From a bacterium (GTDB lineage Bacteria; Bacillota; Clostridia; Oscillospirales; Oscillospiraceae): 21,952 nt of DNA. A program made the translations under genes and the position numbers. Positions 14,115 to 21,711 of the stretch are shown here, piece after piece; positions within the stretch are counted from its first letter, which is position 1, and the number at the start of each line of letters is the position of its first letter. The notes beneath the pieces are model-generated. The model saw only the letters and a list, made by a program, of their open reading frames with translations, did no database searches and was not told where the DNA came from. The stretch lies in NCBI GenBank assembly GCA_004562395.1, contig SFQY01000030.1, positions 1 through 21,952 on the forward strand, read 5' to 3'.

Positions 14115-14143
14115 TTGACAAAATGATAGAAGAATGGTACAGT
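14115..14143 (+). promoter_or_regulatory. promoter of the lyxose isomerase-fructokinase operon
   Basis: A perfect TTGACA (14115-14120) and TACAGT (14138-14143) have the ideal 17-base spacer. TGG immediately before the -10 makes it an extended -10 promoter. It is the only good promoter in the gap. Confidence 0.75.
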
Positions 14144-14175
14144 ACTACCGACAATCAACGCAAAGAATCTGTGAA

Positions 14176-14200
14176 AATATCCGCTCTGTGCGCGGATATT
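14176..14200. promoter_or_regulatory. candidate operator in the lyxose isomerase leader
   Basis: AATATCCGC (14176-14184) and GCGGATATT (14192-14200) are perfect 9-base inverted repeats with a 7-base spacer, about 25 bases downstream of the predicted transcription start and before the ribosome site. No T run follows, so an operator for a sugar regulator such as the ROK protein at 16028 is more likely than a terminator. The binding partner is inferred. Confidence 0.5.
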
Positions 14201-14228
14201 GCCCATCTCATGTAAAGGAGAGATACGA

Positions 14229-14918
14229 ATGAAGCGTTCCGAAATCAACAAGGCTCTGCGTGAGCTGGAAGTCATGTGCGAAAAATACCACTGCTATCTG
14301 CCGCCTTTCTGCCACTTTACCCCGGAGGAATGGAAAACCAAGGGTCACGAGTATGACGAGGTTCGGGACTGCTGCCTGGGCTGGGATATCACCGACTACG
14401 GCAAGGGCGACTTTGACAAAATGGGTTTTTCCCTCATCACCATTCGTAACGGCAGCCAGACCATGCGCGACAAGTATCCCAAGGTCTACGCCGAGAAGCT
14501 GCTCTACCTGAAGGAGGGCCAGTATTCCCCCAACCATTTCCACTGGTACAAAACTGAGGATATCATCAACCGGGGCGGCGGAAATGTGCTGATTCGGGTG
14601 TATAACTCCCATCCCGACGAGTCTATCGATTACGAAAGCGACGTGACGGTACATACCGATGGCCGTACCTACATCGTTCCCGCCGGAACCCAGATCCGCC
14701 TGACCCCCGGCGAGTCCATTTTCATCCAGCAGTACCTCTACCACGACTTCGAGGTGGAGTCAGGCACCGGCGATGTGCTGCTTGGCGAGGTCAGCCAGTG
14801 CAATGACGATGCCAACGATAACCGCTTCAATCCTCCCATGGGCCGTTTCCCCGCCATCGAGGAGGACGAAGCACCTTACCGCCTGCTGTGCACCGAGTAT
14901 CCCGCGGCGAAGGACTGA
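14229..14918 (+). CDS. D-lyxose isomerase (cupin family; D-mannose/D-fructose activity likely)
   Basis: The 229-residue cupin enzyme interconverts D-lyxose with D-xylulose and, in many characterised homologues, D-mannose with D-fructose. The metal site is visible as His103 and His105 in PNHFHWYKTED, Glu110, and His172 in YLYHDFEVE. Family motifs DIINRGGGN, PAGTQIRLTPGES and DNRFNPPMGRFP..EEDE are intact, and length is normal. The ATG at 14229 follows AAAGGAGAG; an upstream start at 14199 overlaps the dyad. A fructokinase lies 15 bases downstream. Together they would convert mannose to fructose to fructose 6-phosphate, or lyxose to xylulose. The real substrate is not decided by sequence. Confidence 0.88.
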   Translation: MKRSEINKALRELEVMCEKYHCYLPPFCHFTPEEWKTKGHEYDEVRDCCLGWDITDYGKGDFDKMGFSLITIRNGSQTMRDKYPKVYAEKLLYLKEGQYSPNHFHWYKTEDIINRGGGNVLIRVYNSHPDESIDYESDVTVHTDGRTYIVPAGTQIRLTPGESIFIQQYLYHDFEVESGTGDVLLGEVSQCNDDANDNRFNPPMGRFPAIEEDEAPYRLLCTEYPAAKD

Positions 14919-14933
14919 GAAGGAGGGAAAACG

Positions 14934-15881
14934 ATGATTGACGTAGTAGCATTGGGCGAACTGCTCATTGACTTTGCAGCAAAATCCACGGATAAGAAGG
15001 GTTATCCCACCATGGTTGCCAATCCCGGCGGCGCTCCCGGTAATTTTCTCGCGGCGCTGAACGCCTACGGAAGAAAGACCGCCTTTCTAGGGAAGGTGGG
15101 CAATGACGCGTTTGGACATCTGCTGCTGGGGACTCTGGAGGAGGCCGGAATTGAGACGAAGGGCATCGTGGTAGATGGTTCCGTGTTTACCACCCTGGCC
15201 TTCGTGACCTTTGATGAAAACGGCGACCGCTCATTTTCCTTCGCCCGGAAACCCGGCGCGGATACCCAGCTAACGTGGGAGGAAATTGACAAGTCCCTCA
15301 TTGACGATGCCAGGGTGTTCCATTTCGGCACCCTGAGCCTGACGGACGAGCCGGTTCGCACAGCGACCCAAAAGGCTGTTGCCTACGCCAGGGAAAAGGG
15401 AAAGCTCATCACCTGTGACCCGAACCTGCGTAAGCCCCTGTGGCCCAGCGAGGATGCGGCCCGGGAGCAGATGCTCTGGAGCCTCCGGCAGGCGGATGTG
15501 GTGAAGATCAGCGACAACGAGGTAGAGTTTCTGTGGAACTGCACCCCGGAGGAGGGCGCGGACAAGCTCCTAAAGGAGTTCGGCGTGTCTCTTGCCATGG
15601 TGACCCTCGGCCCCGACGGCTGCCTGCTGAAGACAAAGAATGCTTCTTTCCTTGCCTCCTGTCCCAAGGTGCACCCCATCGACACCACCGGTGCGGGAGA
15701 TATTTTCGGCGGCAGTGCGCTGTCCCGGCTGCTGGAGCTGGAAAAATCCATCGATGCCCTGACAGAAGAAGATCTTGCCTACATCGGACGCTTCGCCGCA
15801 ACGGCTGCCAGCCTGTCCACGGAAGTCTCCGGCGGCATCCCCAGTATCCCGGAAAAGGATGCGGTTTTGAAGGCTATGTAA
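14934..15881 (+). CDS. fructokinase (PfkB family)
   Basis: This is a 315-residue carbohydrate kinase of the PfkB/ribokinase family, phosphorylating fructose to fructose 6-phosphate in the cytosol. The N-terminal sugar-binding NPGGAPGNFLAAL (30-42) is characteristic of bacterial fructokinases. The C-terminal signature DTTGAGDIFGG (250-260) provides the anion hole and catalytic base Asp256. CDPNLRKPLW and KISDNEVEFL are also typical fructokinase segments. The ATG at 14934 has AAGGAGGG upstream and follows the isomerase by 15 bases, so they form one operon. A xylulose or other ketose substrate is possible but less likely. Confidence 0.92.
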   Translation: MIDVVALGELLIDFAAKSTDKKGYPTMVANPGGAPGNFLAALNAYGRKTAFLGKVGNDAFGHLLLGTLEEAGIETKGIVVDGSVFTTLAFVTFDENGDRSFSFARKPGADTQLTWEEIDKSLIDDARVFHFGTLSLTDEPVRTATQKAVAYAREKGKLITCDPNLRKPLWPSEDAAREQMLWSLRQADVVKISDNEVEFLWNCTPEEGADKLLKEFGVSLAMVTLGPDGCLLKTKNASFLASCPKVHPIDTTGAGDIFGGSALSRLLELEKSIDALTEEDLAYIGRFAATAASLSTEVSGGIPSIPEKDAVLKAM

Positions 15882-15887
15882 GAAAAA

Positions 15888-15920
15888 ACCCGGAGATTCC
15901 TCAGGATTTCCGGGTATTTT
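15888..15920 (+). terminator. terminator after fructokinase
   Basis: ACCCGGA (15888-15894) pairs with TCCGGGT (15909-15915), with some further pairing in the loop (ATTCCT/AGGAT), followed by ATTTT. It starts seven bases after the stop codon. The short T run lowers confidence. Confidence 0.6.
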
Positions 15921-15958
15921 CACGCTTTTTGGCGTTTGGATGCGGGGCATCAGGCGAA

Positions 15959-15987
15959 TTGACAAAAGAATCGATAAACCGTATAAT
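15959..15987 (+). promoter_or_regulatory. near-perfect sigma-A promoter of the ROK regulator gene
   Basis: TTGACA (15959-15964) and TATAAT (15982-15987) both match the consensus completely with a 17-base spacer, about 40 bases before the start codon. Such a strong promoter on a repressor gene often implies autoregulation, although no clear dyad was found here. Confidence 0.9.
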
Positions 15988-16027
15988 GAGTACAAAAGCA
16001 CAGAGCAAATGAAGGTGAGCTTTGGAT

Positions 16028-17134
16028 ATGGCGCAGAAACCACGCAACGCAGACTACATAAAAGAATATAACCGCAAAGAAGTCCTGCGCAACCTGCGGC
16101 ACAACGCCATGAGCCGGGCAGAGCTGGCACGGGCCACGGGTCTGACCCGTGCGGCCACCTCCCTGATCGTGGAGGAATTGCTGAATCTTGGAATCGTGAC
16201 AGAGCTTGCCCCGCAGTCCGTGGGCCGGGGCCGCAGTGCCACACCCCTTGCTCTGCGCCCCGACTGCTACTGTGCGCTGGCGGTGGAGCTGTCCAGAAAG
16301 GGCTGCAGTGTGGGCCTGTGTGACATGGCCGGGAATCTGCTTCAGCAGCGAAAGATTTCGGATCAGGACAATCTGGTGGGGGCCATCACCGCGGAACTGA
16401 ATGCCATACTGGAAACCGTAGAGCGGGACAAGGTCCTGGGGATCGGCATCAGCTCCCCCGGCCCGCTGGACTGCGAAAACGGCCGGATTCTGAATCCGCC
16501 CCGGTTTGAGCACTGGCACGGGGTGGAGATTAGCAGGCTTCTGTCCGAAGCACTGAATATGCCGGCCTATCTGGAGCACGATGTCTGTGCTCTGGCGCTG
16601 CACCGGCTGGAAACGGGTCAGAGCCAAAATTTTATGCTGGTGTTGGTTGATATCGGTATCGGCGCAGCCATTATTTCCGACGGAAAGAAAAATTCCAAAT
16701 ACTTCACAGGGGAACTGGGCCACACCACCATCCGGTTTGACGGACGGCTCTGCGCGTGCGGGAACCGGGGCTGCCTGGAAACCTACGCCTCCATCCCGGC
16801 GCTGCTGGAGGGCTCGGAATTCTCCGATTGGGATGACCTCATGGATCATGTGGGCAGCAATCCCGACGCAAGGCTGCTGCTGGATCAGGAGGCGGTATAC
16901 CTTTCGGCTGGTCTTATCAATCTGCTGAACCTGATTCCCGTGGATACCATCTATCTGGCGGGAGATATCTGCTACCGTTATGAGCTGCTGGCGCAGCGAT
17001 TGCAGAGGGAAATCCGTGCCAAGGCACTGGATCGGAGCAGAGGGAATCTCAAAATCTACCCATCCAGCCAGGATCCAGGCGTAGGCCTTCTCGCGGCGGC
17101 GGATGTTGTCTTTTCCAGATTTTTCACCGTATAA
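16028..17134 (+). CDS. ROK-family transcriptional regulator
   Basis: The 368-residue protein has an N-terminal winged HTH (about 15-60; MSRAELARATGLTRAATSLIVEELLNLGIV) and a ROK sugar-binding domain. GIGISSPGPLD (about 138-148) and GELGHTTI (H232) are ROK motifs, and CACGNRGCLE (242-251) is the structural zinc site. The kinase-type END(A) motif reads EHDVCAL, and the ATP-binding Gly motif is weak, as expected for a repressor rather than a kinase. The ATG at 16028 is chosen over TTG at 16022 because GAAGGTGAG ends eight bases upstream of the ATG. It probably controls the adjacent sugar genes in response to a sugar or sugar phosphate. Confidence 0.92.
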   Translation: MAQKPRNADYIKEYNRKEVLRNLRHNAMSRAELARATGLTRAATSLIVEELLNLGIVTELAPQSVGRGRSATPLALRPDCYCALAVELSRKGCSVGLCDMAGNLLQQRKISDQDNLVGAITAELNAILETVERDKVLGIGISSPGPLDCENGRILNPPRFEHWHGVEISRLLSEALNMPAYLEHDVCALALHRLETGQSQNFMLVLVDIGIGAAIISDGKKNSKYFTGELGHTTIRFDGRLCACGNRGCLETYASIPALLEGSEFSDWDDLMDHVGSNPDARLLLDQEAVYLSAGLINLLNLIPVDTIYLAGDICYRYELLAQRLQREIRAKALDRSRGNLKIYPSSQDPGVGLLAAADVVFSRFFTV

Positions 17135-17208
17135 CTTCGGGACGGCCTGGATGCCTTTGACAAAAGAACAGAAAAACAACGCAAGCATAAAAGAAGGGGG
17201 AAACTGGC

Positions 17209-18186
17209 ATGAATCACATTCGCAGAAGATTCGCCTCCATAGCAACCATTGTCATGGCTGCCGTCCCGCTGCTGATCACAATTTACCTGTTGTTCTGGAG
17301 CCCCAGTGATTTATCTGCCAGCCGGACGGGGAATCAGCGGGTGTTTGGCGCAACCTATATGACGATGAACAATCCATACTTCCAGACGCTGGACACACAG
17401 ATCCGGGCGTTTCTCGAGATTCGTGGGGATGTACTGCTCACCCGGGATGCCGCTATGGATCAGCAGCGGCAAAACCAGGAGATTCAGGAATTGGTGGATG
17501 CGGGTGTCTGTGCCATTTTCATGACGCCGGTGGAATGGGATACCTCAAAAGACGGCGTCCAGATTGCTGCCGCTGCGGGGGTGCCGGTTATCGTGGTGGA
17601 TGCCCCGATACAGGACTCAGAGCTGGCAGCCTGCTCGGTGTTATCGGATAACTATCAGGCGGGGGTGCTGTGCGCCCAGCACCTGCTGTCTGTCCGGGAT
17701 CGTGCCAACATTCTCCTGCTGGAACACATCTCAGCCCGCTCCGGCGCGGATCGCATTCAAGGCTTCAAGGACACCATTGCAGGGCATGAGGGCTTTGTCA
17801 TTCTGGGTTCCGGCGAATCGGATGGGCAAATCGAAAACGCCATGCCGGTGATGGAGCAGCTTCTGCGGCAGTATCCGGATGCCGATGTCCTGATGGCACT
17901 GAATGACCCCAGCGTCTTCGGCGGACTGGCGGCGATTCAGGGAGCAGGCCTGTCGGAGCGGTTTTTGGTGTACAGTGTGGATGGCTCCCCGGAAGGAAAG
18001 GCTATGGTCAGCAGCGGCTTCCTCACGGCAACCTGTGCCCAGTTCCCCTCCCGGATTGCCGAGGAAGCGGTGAATCAGGCGTATGCCGCCATAGCCGGCG
18101 GCTGCGAACGCAGTGAGATCATCGTCCCGGTAGAGCTGTTGACAGAAGAAAATGTGGATCAATATGGGATAGATGGGTGGCAGTAA
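17209..18186 (+). CDS. membrane-anchored periplasmic-type sugar-binding protein (type I fold)
   Basis: The 325-residue protein has basic residues then one hydrophobic segment (about 13-30), with no lipobox cysteine, so it is probably tethered by an uncleaved signal anchor. The outside part is a Peripla_BP_4/RbsB-like domain: FGATYMTMNNPYFQTL starts the first lobe, CAIFMTPVEWD and GVPVIVVDAPI follow, and ALNDPSVFGGLAAIQGAG with YSVDGSPEG mark the second lobe. Its stop overlaps the histidine kinase start (TAATG). No transporter genes are nearby, which suggests it presents a sugar to the kinase, as XylFII does for LytS-type kinases. The ligand is unknown. Confidence 0.88.
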   Translation: MNHIRRRFASIATIVMAAVPLLITIYLLFWSPSDLSASRTGNQRVFGATYMTMNNPYFQTLDTQIRAFLEIRGDVLLTRDAAMDQQRQNQEIQELVDAGVCAIFMTPVEWDTSKDGVQIAAAAGVPVIVVDAPIQDSELAACSVLSDNYQAGVLCAQHLLSVRDRANILLLEHISARSGADRIQGFKDTIAGHEGFVILGSGESDGQIENAMPVMEQLLRQYPDADVLMALNDPSVFGGLAAIQGAGLSERFLVYSVDGSPEGKAMVSSGFLTATCAQFPSRIAEEAVNQAYAAIAGGCERSEIIVPVELLTEENVDQYGIDGWQ

Positions 18187-19511
18187 TGAAAACAGAACGA
18201 AATCTGACAAACCTTGCTGTGGCGATGTTCGCACTGAACTTATCGATTCTCTCCTTTTATTCGTTGATCTGTGTGACCACCACTTTTCGGATATGTGACA
18301 GTTTGCGTGCACATGATTTTCTGACTTCTGTGCGGCAAATACCCCGCTATCCCTGGCAGATGCCGGTTCAATCCCTCGGCTTGTATGCTGTGCTGTTCGG
18401 GGTGAGTTTTTTCAAGATTTTCCGTCCTATAGAGTATTTTCCCTTGCGGGTTTTTGTCTGCGCTGCAGAAATCGCCCTGTGCGCTGGAATTATTGTCTCT
18501 TTGAATTTCTATTACAGCGGTGTGGCCCTGCTTGTACTTGCTGACCTGGTTCACTATATGCGCAGCAATCGGATGCGGCTGTGTTTTATCGTCATACTCA
18601 GCCTGATGTTTGCCTTTGGCCGCTATGAGATCGTGGAACAGTTCACAAAGAGCATCGCCTTTGACGCCTACCTCGGATACTATAACCCGATGATCCAGAG
18701 CTGCTTTACCGGCTTGGAAAGTCTGATGGTCTGTCTGAACATTATCCTGTTTGTTCTGTATATGATTTTGCTGTTTACCAGCCAGAAAGAAGAAAACGCC
18801 CGCATTCGCAAGCTGAATGAACAGCTGAATCAGGCCAACGACCAGCTTCGGGATTATGCTGTAAACATGGAGCGCATGACGCAGATGCGGGAACGAAACC
18901 GGCTGGCCCGGGAGATTCACGATACCCTGGGACATACCCTTACCGGCATCATCATGGGGGCAGACGCGGGACTGGCTCTAATGGATGTTGCCCCGGAGGA
19001 ATCCAGGAAACGGATACAGGTTGTCGCCCAGTCCGCCCGTGACGGACTGACGGATGTGCGCCGCTCCATCAAAGCACTGAGGCCTGACGCGTTGGAGCGT
19101 TCCTCTCTCGCGGAGGCGCTGGAGGGGATGATCGGGAATTTTCGCCTCACTACATCCGCACAAATTGCCTATGATCAGGAGGCAGGAAAGCTGAATCTGG
19201 ATTCGGACGAAGAGGACGCGCTGTATCGGGTTGTGCAGGAGGGACTGACGAACGCCGTCCGTCATGGCAGGGCTGACCGCATTTCCGTCCGGGTCACGAG
19301 AACCGGGGATTTGGTCACTGTCAGCATCCGGGACAACGGCACCGGCTGCGCAAAGCTGGAGGAAGGCTTTGGACTGCGCCACATGCGGGAACGACTGAAT
19401 ATGCTGGGCGGCACCCTGTCCTATGGGAATCTGGATTCGGATGCACAAGACGGATACACAGGCTTTTTCATTACTGTGGGCTTGCCCATCAGAAACAAAA
19501 AGGGGGAGTAA
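18186..19511 (+). CDS. sensor histidine kinase, NarL/DesK type (HisKA_3)
   Basis: The 441-residue kinase has five or six membrane segments in its first 200 residues and no large extracellular domain. A coiled coil (about 200-235) leads to the HisKA_3 phosphoacceptor REIHDTLGHTL with His245. The HATPase domain shows QEGLTNAVRHG (N box), IRDNGTG (G1) and GFGLRHMRER (G2). The ATG at 18186 overlaps the upstream stop; GTG at 18177 would add three residues and has a poorer site. A membrane-buried sensor beside an anchored binding protein suggests the ligand signal arrives through protein contact. The downstream regulator is its obvious partner. Confidence 0.94.
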   Translation: MKTERNLTNLAVAMFALNLSILSFYSLICVTTTFRICDSLRAHDFLTSVRQIPRYPWQMPVQSLGLYAVLFGVSFFKIFRPIEYFPLRVFVCAAEIALCAGIIVSLNFYYSGVALLVLADLVHYMRSNRMRLCFIVILSLMFAFGRYEIVEQFTKSIAFDAYLGYYNPMIQSCFTGLESLMVCLNIILFVLYMILLFTSQKEENARIRKLNEQLNQANDQLRDYAVNMERMTQMRERNRLAREIHDTLGHTLTGIIMGADAGLALMDVAPEESRKRIQVVAQSARDGLTDVRRSIKALRPDALERSSLAEALEGMIGNFRLTTSAQIAYDQEAGKLNLDSDEEDALYRVVQEGLTNAVRHGRADRISVRVTRTGDLVTVSIRDNGTGCAKLEEGFGLRHMRERLNMLGGTLSYGNLDSDAQDGYTGFFITVGLPIRNKKGE

Positions 19512-19514
19512 TCT

Positions 19515-20180
19515 GTGATTAAGGTTTTGATTGTAGACGATCAAGAGTTATTTCGCGAGAGCTTAAAGGTAGTTCTGAGTGTCAGCGAAAATATCCGGGT
19601 GACCGACGCAGTATCCGGTGTATCCCAAGCGCTGAAAAGCGCGGAGCAGGAACGCCCGGATGTGGTTCTGATGGATATCCGTATGCCCGGCATGGACGGC
19701 GTGGAGGGAACCAGACTGTTCAAAAAGCGGTGGCCGGATGTGAAGATCATTGTCCTTACCACCTTTGATGATGACGAATACATATTCGGGGCGCTGAAAA
19801 ATGGAGCAAGCGGTTACCTTCTGAAAGGAAGCAGCATTGCCAAATTGTCTGAGAGCATCCGAATCGCCTATGAGGACGGCGCGATTATCACGCCCACAGT
19901 AGCCACAAAGGTGATCCAGCAGTTTTCCCACATGGCAAAAGGCTCCTCCCGGCTCCAGGTGGACAAAGAAGCCGTCAAGGATATCAGCAGGAGCGAATGG
20001 CAGATCATCCAGACCGTGGGGAGCGGAATGTCCAATAAAGAGATTGCCCAGGAGCTTTCCCTATCCGAAGGGACAGTTCGCAACTCCATCAGCAACATCC
20101 TGTTCAAGCTGGGTCTGCGGGATCGTACACAGCTGGCAATCTGGGCCGTACAAACCGGGGCGGTGAATCGACCGCTATGA
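19515..20180 (+). CDS. response regulator, NarL/FixJ family
   Basis: The 221-residue regulator has a receiver domain (about 1-120) with the acidic pair in VDDQE, phosphoacceptor Asp54 in VLMDIRMPGMDG, the switch Thr in VLTTF and Lys in YLLKGSS. It is followed by a LuxR-type HTH (about 155-215; MSNKEIAQELSLSEGTVRNSISNILFKLGL). The GTG start at 19515 follows AGGGGGAG and lies three bases after the kinase stop. It should activate or repress genes for the sensed compound, possibly this locus. It overlaps the next gene by ATGA. Confidence 0.95.
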   Translation: MIKVLIVDDQELFRESLKVVLSVSENIRVTDAVSGVSQALKSAEQERPDVVLMDIRMPGMDGVEGTRLFKKRWPDVKIIVLTTFDDDEYIFGALKNGASGYLLKGSSIAKLSESIRIAYEDGAIITPTVATKVIQQFSHMAKGSSRLQVDKEAVKDISRSEWQIIQTVGSGMSNKEIAQELSLSEGTVRNSISNILFKLGLRDRTQLAIWAVQTGAVNRPL

Positions 20181-21469
20181 AAAAACGGTTTCTAAAACGA
20201 TATGCAGCGGCACTGCTGATCCTGATGCTGTGCCTTTGCCTGACGGGGTGCGTTGGCAATCAGGAAACCGTACTCACCATCGGCGTGTATTCGGGAAGCT
20301 ACTGGAATACACCCAATGGAAATTGCTATCAAATTCTGGACGATGTCATCACCTTATTTGAGCAGTCACATCCCGGTGTGAAAGTGGAGTATGTCAGCGG
20401 CATTCCCGCAGACGATTACAGCGAGTGGCTGTCGGGGCAAATTCTGAAGGGGACAGAACCGGATTTGTACTTTGTGCTCCCGGAGGATTTTGATCTTCTG
20501 GTATCTTCCGGGGCACTGGCGCAATTGGATGAACGGATTGTCGGCGATCCGGCGTTTGACACATCTGCCTATTATGAGCCCTGTCTGCGCTCAGGGCAGT
20601 CCGAAGGCCGCCAGTACGCCCTGCCCCACGAGAGCGTTCCCACCATCATGTTCGTAAATAAGACGCTGCTGGAAGCCAACGGTATTGATATGCCGGACAA
20701 TGATTGGACCTGGGACGATTTTTACAGCATCTGCCAGCAGATCACCAATGTGGATCAGTGCCAGTACGGCGTATATGGCTACTCCTGGCTGGATGCCATG
20801 TATTCCAACGGTGCATCATTGTTTTCTGAAGACGGGCGAAGCTGCTATCTGGCTGAGGATACTGTCCAGCAGGCCATTCAATTTACAAAGCGGCTGGGGG
20901 AACTGAACGGTGGCTACAGTGTTTCCGTTCGGGACTTCGATTTGGGACGGGTAGCCTTCCGGCCCCTCCTTTACTCGGAATACCGGGCCTATCAGCCCTA
21001 TCCCTGGCGGGTAAAGAAATACTCTGCTTTTCAGTGGGACTGTGTCAGTATGCCCGCGGGCCCTTCCGGCTCCAATATTTCTGAGCTTCACACCATGATG
21101 CTGGGCATCAGTTCCCGCACCCGCCACGAGGAACTTGCCTGGGAATTATGTAAACTATTGTCCATAGACGAGAATGTGCAGCGGGAGCTTTACACCCATT
21201 CTCATGGCATTTCTCCACTCCCCGCTGTTGCGGAGGATCCCGAGCTGCTGCTCCAGATTCACCATGACATCCCAGAAGCCAGTGGCTTCTCCCCTGAGAT
21301 GATTCACCGTATTATGAGCAACGCCGTGGTTGCACCCAGATTCGATGCGTACAGCCAGGCGATGATTATGGTGGAGAGCGCGATACAGGAGGCAGAAAGC
21401 AATCAGCTTGGACAGAGTGGGATGCTCATTGCCCAGAGTGACATCAACATTTTTCTGAACAAATCATAG
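20177..21469 (+). CDS. extracellular solute-binding lipoprotein (family 1)
   Basis: The 430-residue protein has a lipoprotein signal peptide with lipobox LTGC (Cys25). A family 1 (MalE/UgpB-like) carbohydrate-binding fold follows: VITLFEQSHPGVKVEYVSG, PDLYFVLPEDFDLLVSSGAL, ALPHESVPTIMFVNKTLLE and WTWDDFYSICQQI are typical segments. It is of a different family from the type I protein at 17209. Although such proteins usually feed ABC importers, no permease or ATPase gene is present in the locus. The ATG at 20177 overlaps the response regulator stop as ATGA, so it is produced with the two-component system and may act as a second sensory input. A strong hairpin ends the operon. Confidence 0.92.
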   Translation: MKKRFLKRYAAALLILMLCLCLTGCVGNQETVLTIGVYSGSYWNTPNGNCYQILDDVITLFEQSHPGVKVEYVSGIPADDYSEWLSGQILKGTEPDLYFVLPEDFDLLVSSGALAQLDERIVGDPAFDTSAYYEPCLRSGQSEGRQYALPHESVPTIMFVNKTLLEANGIDMPDNDWTWDDFYSICQQITNVDQCQYGVYGYSWLDAMYSNGASLFSEDGRSCYLAEDTVQQAIQFTKRLGELNGGYSVSVRDFDLGRVAFRPLLYSEYRAYQPYPWRVKKYSAFQWDCVSMPAGPSGSNISELHTMMLGISSRTRHEELAWELCKLLSIDENVQRELYTHSHGISPLPAVAEDPELLLQIHHDIPEASGFSPEMIHRIMSNAVVAPRFDAYSQAMIMVESAIQEAESNQLGQSGMLIAQSDINIFLNKS

Positions 21470-21477
21470 CGTTTTTT

Positions 21478-21528
21478 GCAGAGCAAGGGCCTGCCTGAAA
21501 AATCCAGGCAGGCCCTTGCTCTGCGTTT
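21478..21528 (+). terminator. long-stem terminator after the sensing operon
   Basis: A perfect 20-base-pair stem joins 21478-21497 and 21505-21524 across a 7-base loop (AAAAATC), followed by GTTTT. It starts eight bases after the solute-binding protein stop. The T run is short, but the stem is very strong. Confidence 0.85.
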
Positions 21529-21550
21529 TGCATAAAAAACAGGAGTTGGT

Positions 21551-21580
21551 TTTTCCAAATTCGATAGACAATTTGGAAAA
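21551..21580. promoter_or_regulatory. inverted repeat upstream of the HAD gene, candidate operator
   Basis: TTTTCCAAATT (21551-21561) and AATTTGGAAAA (21570-21580) are perfect 11-base inverted repeats with an 8-base spacer. No T run follows. It lies about 130 bases before the HAD gene and about 50 before a TATAAT at 21633-21638 that lacks a good -35. An operator or activator site is possible; the binder is unknown. Confidence 0.4.
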
Positions 21581-21711
21581 TCGGAAAAAACATGACAAAT
21601 GTAATCTGTAACTTATGACAAACGGCACTGTATATAATCTGCATTTTTTGTATCATATAGACAGATATTTGTTAAGCGACAGAGCGAATAGAAGGGGGGC
21701 GGTGCAATCGG

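Noticed and set aside
14060..14215. 51-codon open stretch before the lyxose isomerase, as a gene fragment
   Set aside because: It has no start codon beyond an internal ATG and no recognisable homology, and it overlaps the promoter and dyad, which explain the sequence better.
16022..16030. TTG at 16022 as the ROK start codon
   Set aside because: It leaves only two bases after the GAAGGTGAG ribosome site, while the ATG at 16028 has an ideal eight.
17157..17191. TTGACA before the sugar-binding protein gene as a separate promoter
   Set aside because: The nearest -10-like box (CATAAA) is 23 bases away. The gene may be read from the ROK promoter instead, with 74 bases between the genes.
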